Assembly (NCBI GenBank): GCA_020054355.1
Contig: JAGVLI010000928.1
Coordinates: 1 to 10,024, forward strand
DNA length: 10,024 nt
Source of the DNA: Planctomycetales bacterium
GTDB lineage: Bacteria > Planctomycetota > Planctomycetia > Gemmatales > Gemmataceae
Reading direction: 5' to 3'
Shown: one piece after another, positions 5,756 through 10,024 of the stretch
How the letters are laid out: every line of letters begins with the position of its first letter
How positions within the stretch are numbered: position 1 is the stretch's first letter
Notes under the pieces: generated by a model
Database searches by the model: none
Seen by the model: the letters and a program-made list of their open reading frames with translations, nothing else
What the model was told of the DNA's origin: nothing
Translations under genes and position numbers: made by a program

Positions 5756-6742
5756 ATGATTTCCATCGTCATTCCGCTGGTCAATGAGGAAGAAAGCCTG
5801 CCGCCGCTCTATCGCGAGATTTGCGAGGCGGCCCGGGTCAACGACCTCGACATCGAGATTCGCTTCGTGGACGATGGCAGCCGGGACAAATCCTGGGCTG
5901 TCATCGCGGAGCTAGCGCAGCAGGACGAGCGCGTGCATGGCTTGCGCTTCCGGCGCAACTTCGGCAAGGCGGCAGCGCTGTCGGCCGGCTTTCAGGCGGC
6001 ACGCGGCGATATCATCGTCACCCTGGATGCGGACTTGCAGGACGATCCCAAGGAAATCCCGCGCTTCCTGGAAAAGATGGCCACCGGCCTGGACGTGGTG
6101 AGCGGCTGGAAGCGCATCCGTCACGATCCCTGGCACAAGGTGCTGCCCAGCCGGATTTTCAACGCGCTGGTCGGCTGGGTGACGGGCGTCAAGCTGCACG
6201 ACCATAATTGCGGCATGAAGTCCTACCGCGCGGAGATTTTCCGCGAGGTCCGCCTCTACGGCGAATTGCACCGCTTCATTCCCGTGCTGGCGGCGGCGCG
6301 CGGCTGGCGGGTGGGCGAGATCGACATCCAGCATCGGCCGCGAAAGTTCGGCGTCGGCAAGTACATGGGCGTCGATCGTTTCGTGAAGGGCTTGCTCGAC
6401 CTGATGACGGTCAAGTTCCTGACCGGCTTCGGCCGCCGGCCGCAGCATCTGCTCGGCAGCCTCGGCATGCTCAGCTTCGCGGTGGGCAACCTCGGCATGG
6501 TCTATTTGGCGATCACCTGGCTGATCCGCCTCTGGTATCCGAATTCGTTCCCGCCCCTCCACGAACGGCCCGCCCTGATCTACGCGCTGGCCGCCCTGCT
6601 GATGGGCGCCCAGCTGATGTCGATGGGCTTCCTGGCCGAACTGATAACCGCCTATCATAGCCGGGACACGGACAGCTACAGCATTGCCGAATCGACGGAA
6701 GCCAAGGACAGTACTGAGTACTCAGTACCGACTACGCCCTGA
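5756..6742 (+). CDS. GT2 polyprenyl-phosphate glycosyltransferase (DPM1/GtrB/ArnC type)
   Basis: The 328-residue protein has an N-terminal GT-A catalytic domain: SIVIPLVNEEESL (3-15), the nucleotide-binding VDDGSRDKS (38-46), RNFGKAAALSAGF (67-79) and the metal-binding DADLQDDP (91-98), followed by the acceptor region with HDHNCGMKSYR (148-158). Two membrane helices follow at about 233-257 and 272-298, the topology of GtrB-like enzymes that move a sugar from a nucleotide donor to a polyprenyl phosphate on the cytoplasmic face. The product would feed a flippase and a membrane transferase, candidates for both being its neighbours. ATG 5756 is the only start in line with the conserved N-terminal strand, even though a heptamer array abuts it. 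Residues 319-325 near the C-terminus are encoded by another heptamer repeat; the tail after 303 is probably not conserved. The sugar is unknown. Confidence 0.93.
   Translation: MISIVIPLVNEEESLPPLYREICEAARVNDLDIEIRFVDDGSRDKSWAVIAELAQQDERVHGLRFRRNFGKAAALSAGFQAARGDIIVTLDADLQDDPKEIPRFLEKMATGLDVVSGWKRIRHDPWHKVLPSRIFNALVGWVTGVKLHDHNCGMKSYRAEIFREVRLYGELHRFIPVLAAARGWRVGEIDIQHRPRKFGVGKYMGVDRFVKGLLDLMTVKFLTGFGRRPQHLLGSLGMLSFAVGNLGMVYLAITWLIRLWYPNSFPPLHERPALIYALAALLMGAQLMSMGFLAELITAYHSRDTDSYSIAESTEAKDSTEYSVPTTP
6711..6731 (+). repeat. Three GTACYSA-type heptamers in the 3' end of the glycosyltransferase gene
   Basis: GTACTGA, GTACTCA and GTACCGA follow one another, the last one slightly diverged, inside the coding end and a few codons before the stop. 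They belong to the same family as the array at 6861-6888. Confidence 0.7.
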
Positions 6743-6767
6743 TGCACGTGCCCGGAGTCGCCTGCTT

Positions 6768-6829
6768 CGTGGGTCACGATTCCAATCGTGACAATCTCAA
6801 GTCTGTCACGATTGGAATCGTGACCCACG
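6768..6829. repeat. Inverted repeat, 26-bp perfect arms with nested palindromes
   Basis: 6768-6793 is the exact reverse complement of 6804-6829, with a 10-base spacer ATCTCAAGTC. Each arm contains GTCACGATT and AATCGTGAC around two bases, so each folds alone as well. It lies between the GT2 stop (6742) and the ATG at 6903, where it could end or protect the upstream transcript or simply be a dispersed element. Its architecture repeats that of the element at 3984-4055 with a different sequence. Confidence 0.9.
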
Positions 6830-6860
6830 GCGACACTCATCACGACCACCGCAACCCTCC

Positions 6861-6888
6861 GTACTCGGTACTCTGTACTGCGTACTCA
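6861..6888 (+). repeat. Four GTACTCN-type heptamers upstream of the GT-C-like gene
   Basis: GTACTCG, GTACTCT, GTACTGC and GTACTCA are consecutive and end 14 bases before the ATG at 6903. With the units at 6711-6731 they bracket the inverted repeat 6768-6829. Confidence 0.8.
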
Positions 6889-6902
6889 TTCCCGATTATT
6901 CA

Positions 6903-8486
6903 ATGCACACCACCGCAGACTTCCGCCAAACCGTTTACACGCTGTTGATCGTGGTCGCTGCCGGCCTGGTTGCCGGCCGCATCCTCGGCGTCAACTTCAA
7001 CTACGAGCCTTACCTGCATCGCGACCCGGCCGTGTCGGAAGACACCAAGCGCGAATGGCCGAAAGTCCGGCCGAAACCGATGCCGACGTTCAGCTCCAAC
7101 GACCGCTCGCGCTGGGCGACCATCCGCGCCCTGGTGGATGAAGGGCACTACCAGATCGGCGAGCGGACCATCACCGATCCGGCGACGGGTGCCTATAAGG
7201 ACGCAGGCATCACCTTCGAGGAAGGCTGGGGCGGCGTCGATAAGGTGATGAATCCGGAAACTCGGAAATTCTACTCCAGCAAGCCGCCGTTATTTCCCAC
7301 GCTCCTGGCCGGCGAATACTGGCTGCTGAAGCAAGTGCTGGGCTGGAACTTTCAGACGCACCTGTTCGCCATCGTGCGGACCGTGCTGCTGACGGTCAAC
7401 TGGCTGCCGTTGATCCTCTACTGGGTGCTGCTCTCCCGGCTCATCGACCGCTTCGGCGGCAGCGACTGGGGCCGGCTCTACACGATGGCCGCCGGCTGCT
7501 TCGGCACCTTCCTGACGACCTTCGCCATCACGCTGAACAACCACACCATCGCGGCGTGTACCGGACTGTACGCCCTCTACCTGGCCATCGGCATCTGGAC
7601 CGATGCGGCCGAGAAGCCCGATCAGCCGCTGCCGTTGGGCCGATTCATCCTGGCGGGCTTCTGCGCCGCATTCACGGCAGCCGTCGAGTTGCCGGCAATG
7701 GCCTTCCTGGTAGGACTGGGAGCCTTGCTGCTCTGGCGCGCTCCCCGGCAGACGCTGCTCGGCTTCGTGCCGCCAGTGCTGCTCGTGGTGGCCGCCGGCT
7801 TGTTCACGAACTACCTGGCCATCGGCCGGCTGACGCCCGCTTATGCCGAGGTCGGCAGCAAATCGGAATGGTACCTCTACACGGGCAGCCATTGGCTGGA
7901 AGTGCCGGGCAAGGAGAAGACCGGCATCGACTTCGCTTGGAAGAAGGAAACTCGGCCGACCTACATGTTCCATTTTCTCTTCGGCCATCATGGCATCTTT
8001 TCGCTGTCGCCGATCTTCTTGCTCAGCATGGCCGGCATCTGGTTCGGCCTGAAGAAGTGTCCAGTCGCCCCACCGCCCGCCGCCGACGAAGCAGCGACTT
8101 CGGAAGGCGAACCGACGCCTCCGGACCAAGCGGCGACGGGTTGCGGCTGGACGCAATGGCTGGAGCGGCTGCGCGGCGACGCTTTCTCGATGGTCGTGCT
8201 GCTGACGGCCTATCTGACCCTGGTGGTCGTCGGCTTCTACCTGGTGAAAACCAACAACTACGGCGGCTGGTGCAGCGGACCGCGCTGGGTCTTCTGGCTG
8301 ACGCCCTTCTGGCTGCTGACCATGCTGCCAGCCATCGACCGCCTGGCAGCGCACCGCTGGGGCCGGGTAGTCGCCGTGATCTTCCTGGGCATCTCGGTCG
8401 CGTCCGTCAGCTATCCCGCCTGGAACCCCTGGCGGCATCCGTGGATTTATCAGTGGATGGATTCCTACGGACTCATTCCCTACTAA
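6903..8486 (+). CDS. Large multi-pass membrane protein, probable GT-C-type glycosyltransferase
   Basis: The 527-residue protein has an N-terminal helix (10-28), an approximately 120-residue non-cytoplasmic-looking segment, and about nine more membrane segments (near 155-178, 193-213, 216-231, 247-276, 284-305, 366-382, 430-448, 462-478, 488-504). SSKPPLFPTLLAGEYW (125-140) resembles the KPPL motif of GT39/ArnT-like enzymes, and NDRSRWATIRALVDEGHY (66-83) resembles the first-loop region where these enzymes keep acidic catalytic residues. NYGGWCSGPRW (452-462) is a further conserved-looking motif. Such enzymes use polyprenyl-phosphate sugars, which the GT2 next door would make. A Pro/Ala/Glu-rich linker (386-412) divides the membrane part. 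I assign the GT-C role only tentatively; 'planctomycete membrane protein of unknown function' is the safe name. No ribosome site precedes the ATG. The end overlaps the opposing hydrolase gene by 14 bases. Confidence 0.82.
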   Translation: MHTTADFRQTVYTLLIVVAAGLVAGRILGVNFNYEPYLHRDPAVSEDTKREWPKVRPKPMPTFSSNDRSRWATIRALVDEGHYQIGERTITDPATGAYKDAGITFEEGWGGVDKVMNPETRKFYSSKPPLFPTLLAGEYWLLKQVLGWNFQTHLFAIVRTVLLTVNWLPLILYWVLLSRLIDRFGGSDWGRLYTMAAGCFGTFLTTFAITLNNHTIAACTGLYALYLAIGIWTDAAEKPDQPLPLGRFILAGFCAAFTAAVELPAMAFLVGLGALLLWRAPRQTLLGFVPPVLLVVAAGLFTNYLAIGRLTPAYAEVGSKSEWYLYTGSHWLEVPGKEKTGIDFAWKKETRPTYMFHFLFGHHGIFSLSPIFLLSMAGIWFGLKKCPVAPPPAADEAATSEGEPTPPDQAATGCGWTQWLERLRGDAFSMVVLLTAYLTLVVVGFYLVKTNNYGGWCSGPRWVFWLTPFWLLTMLPAIDRLAAHRWGRVVAVIFLGISVASVSYPAWNPWRHPWIYQWMDSYGLIPY

Positions 8487-9504
8487 AGCCGCTCGCGGCT
8501 TCGCAAACCCGCATCCCCGCCGCGGCGAAGCGCGCGAAGGCCGCATCGCCCTGCGCGCTGAAATCCACCACGCCGGGCACCACCACCGACGAGGTGCAAT
8601 CCTCCAGTAGCGTGACCTTCCGCGCCATGCCGGCATCGCGCGCCTGAATCGCGACCAGTAGGTCTTCAACGGTCCAGGCCACGCAATGGCTCTTGGCCTG
8701 GCCGGCGACGATGACCCGGTCGAACGTCTGCAAATGCTCGATCAGAACGGAGTTCATGTCGCCGAGCGGCCGACCGTCGACATCCTCGCGCACCTCCGGC
8801 CGCAGCGCGGAGTAGCTTTCGACCAGGGGATGGCTGCCCTTCAACTCGAAGCGTGTCTGCGTATGCCGGGCATGGGCATGAAAGAAGCAAGCCTCCTCGA
8901 CGGCGGACACCAGGGCATGACCGATGCCGCCGAGCAGCGCGTGATACGGCCAGACCATGAGCTGATACTTGCCGCCGGCCGCGAGCTTTCGGCAGTAGTG
9001 CAGCAGATGTCGCTGCAGCGCGGCGGGTTCGGTTCCGAGGCTCGCCGCCGTCCGAGGATTTGCCTTCCAGCGACCCGATTCAACATCCTTCAGCGACACA
9101 GCGGTCAGCGGCGGCGGATGCCGGCCGGCTTCATCCACCAGGAACAGCGAATGAAAAATCTGCAAGACGCTGTGCGTGTCCAGGGTGGCGATAATCTCGG
9201 TGATGCCGGCCAGGTGGCGATAGATGAACTCGCAGAGCCGCCGGTTGTCATCGACCGGCCCCTGGCCGCTTCTGCCGCCCACGAACAGCTCGAAGCCGGG
9301 GATGCAGAAAGTATTCTGACAATCAATCAGCAGCAGGCAGGTGCGAAGTACATCTTGAGCAGCCGGCTGAACGCCCTGTTGTTTCGCCCAGGCATCGGCT
9401 TCCCGCGCCCTTTGCTGATACGGCACGCGCCAGACTTCGCCCACGCGCCGCGGATCGAAGTGTTCGGGCAACGGCAGCAGGGTATCTTTCGCGGCGGCGG
9501 TCAT
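8473..9504 (-). CDS. Nicotinamidase / isochorismatase-like cysteine hydrolase
   Basis: The 343-residue protein has the isochorismatase-fold hydrolase core starting near residue 55: LLLIDCQNTFC (57-67, with D61 as the expected base), TLDTHS (107-112, D109 and H111 as metal-ligand candidates), VWPYH (184-188), a lysine at 222 in ELKGSHP as a candidate for the catalytic Lys, and AGQAKSHCVAWTVEDL (267-282) with C274 as the nucleophile. Nicotinamidases hydrolyse nicotinamide to nicotinate plus ammonia. The divergent neighbour is a nicotinate phosphoribosyltransferase, which strongly favours this substrate. It is much longer than PncA of E. coli type (about 210 residues): there is an N-terminal extension of about 50 residues and an insertion between about 112 and 184. 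The start at 9504 has GAGGA eight or nine bases upstream. The 3' end overlaps the opposing gene. A different amide substrate remains possible. Confidence 0.85.
   Translation of the reverse strand: MTAAAKDTLLPLPEHFDPRRVGEVWRVPYQQRAREADAWAKQQGVQPAAQDVLRTCLLLIDCQNTFCIPGFELFVGGRSGQGPVDDNRRLCEFIYRHLAGITEIIATLDTHSVLQIFHSLFLVDEAGRHPPPLTAVSLKDVESGRWKANPRTAASLGTEPAALQRHLLHYCRKLAAGGKYQLMVWPYHALLGGIGHALVSAVEEACFFHAHARHTQTRFELKGSHPLVESYSALRPEVREDVDGRPLGDMNSVLIEHLQTFDRVIVAGQAKSHCVAWTVEDLLVAIQARDAGMARKVTLLEDCTSSVVVPGVVDFSAQGDAAFARFAAAGMRVCEAASGFSRE
8486..8501. other. 6-bp hairpin at the convergent gene ends
   Basis: AAGCCG (8486-8491) pairs with CGGCTT (8496-8501) around CTCG. It starts on the last base of the plus-strand stop codon and lies within the C-terminal codons of the opposing gene. 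There is no T-run after it, so a terminator role is only possible. Confidence 0.3.
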
Positions 9505-9563
9505 TTATCCTGTTCCTCATCGTGCCGGACTGCATCCGCCACATCCTACTCCTGGATTTTCCG
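9505..9563. promoter_or_regulatory. Divergent 59-base spacer between the two NAD-salvage genes
   Basis: Both starts face outward from this short interval, so promoters for the two genes must lie here or reach into the coding ends. Apart from the hydrolase ribosome site (GAGGAACAGGA, minus strand) I find no convincing -35/-10 pair and no clear operator. Confidence 0.45.
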
Positions 9564-10024
9564 ATGAGCCAATCCCTCTTTCCCGACGACCGCCACCTGG
9601 GCCTGCTGACCGACCTCTACGAACTGACGATGGCGGCCGGCTATCACGTTCACGGACTAGCCGACCAGCGCGTCACGTTCGAGCTGTTCATGCGCCGCGT
9701 GCCGTCGTGCCGCAACTTCCTGGTGGCCGGCGGGCTGGAACAGGCCGTGCATTACCTGCAACAGCTCAGCTTCGCTCCGGAGCAGATCGACTTCCTGCGC
9801 CGGCACCCCGCGTTCGCGCAAATTCCGAACGACTGGTTCGAGCGGCTGGCTTCCCTGCGCTTCGACGGCGATCTCTGGGCCGTGCCCGAAGGCACGGTCG
9901 TTTTTGCCAACGAGCCATTGCTGCGGATCACCGGCCCGCTGATGTTCGGCCAGATCGTGGAAACGTTCTTGATCGCCACGCTGACGATGCAAACGCTGGT
10001 GGCCTCCAAGGCGGCGCGCGTAGT
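9564..10024 (+). CDS. pncB: Nicotinate phosphoribosyltransferase, N-terminal part (runs off right edge)
   Basis: The first 153 residues are visible. They show the NAPRT N-terminal pattern: LGLLTDLYELTMAAGYHVHG (12-31), FELFMRRVPSCRNFLVAGGL (45-64), an LSFAPEQIDFLRRHPAF segment, then WAVPEGTVVFANEPLLRITG (111-130) and QIVETFLIATLTMQTLVASK (134-153 region), where family members usually read a LNFQTLIATKAAR-like segment. The enzyme joins nicotinate and PRPP, with ATP, to give nicotinate mononucleotide, the committed step of NAD salvage in the cytoplasm. The divergent nicotinamidase-like hydrolase would supply nicotinate. ATG 9564 is followed at once by conserved sequence, though no ribosome site is visible. 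The phosphoribosyl-binding C-terminal domain is outside the window. Confidence 0.93.
   Translation, partial: MSQSLFPDDRHLGLLTDLYELTMAAGYHVHGLADQRVTFELFMRRVPSCRNFLVAGGLEQAVHYLQQLSFAPEQIDFLRRHPAFAQIPNDWFERLASLRFDGDLWAVPEGTVVFANEPLLRITGPLMFGQIVETFLIATLTMQTLVASKAARV

Overview
The window is a high-G+C bacterial chromosome segment, most likely from a member of the Planctomycetota. A Gemmata-like lineage is my best guess, not something the sequence proves. The pointers are secreted Dabb and DUF3500 proteins beside a four-repeat S1 protein, a large multi-pass protein of a type I associate with planctomycete genomes, weak or absent Shine-Dalgarno signals on several genes, and short heptanucleotide arrays and palindromic elements at gene junctions. 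There is no rRNA, tRNA, transposase, phage gene or CRISPR array that I can see.

Left part (1-4484, all genes on the minus strand). Read in the direction of transcription, these are a secreted Dabb-fold protein, a secreted DUF3500 protein, an S1-domain RNA-binding protein and, after a gap of about 950 bases, the N-terminal 240 residues of an asparagine-synthase-like protein that runs off the left edge. That protein keeps the glutaminase-like fold but has Ser instead of Cys at position 2. A 24-bp inverted repeat whose arms are themselves palindromic separates Dabb from DUF3500. A 12-bp stem follows the S1 gene. The 723-1675 gap is lower in G+C and holds no convincing gene except a doubtful 56-codon ORF overlapping the asparagine-synthase-like start.

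Middle part (4608-8486, plus strand). Three membrane-associated genes form a probable lipid-linked glycosylation unit: a UPF0104/LPG-synthase-type integral membrane protein, a GT2 polyprenyl-phosphate glycosyltransferase of the DPM1/GtrB/ArnC type, and a large multi-pass protein resembling GT-C (GT39/ArnT-like) transferases. By role they resemble a flippase, a sugar-lipid synthase and a membrane transferase. Their junctions are filled with repeats: 16 tandem CTGACYC heptamers run from inside the end of the first gene to the base before the second gene's ATG, and GTACTCN-type heptamers flank a 26-bp inverted repeat between the second and third genes.

Right part (8473-10024). A nicotinamidase-like cysteine hydrolase (minus) and a nicotinate phosphoribosyltransferase (plus, cut by the right edge) are divergently arranged 59 bases apart. 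Together they would convert nicotinamide to nicotinate and then to nicotinate mononucleotide, the Preiss-Handler salvage route to NAD. The hydrolase overlaps the last glycosylation gene tail to tail by 14 bases.

I do not see a clear new defence or biosynthetic system. The most interesting leads are the Cys-less asparagine-synthase-like protein with its unusual leader region, the heptamer arrays that have become part of coding sequences, and the two unrelated palindromic elements that share one architecture.
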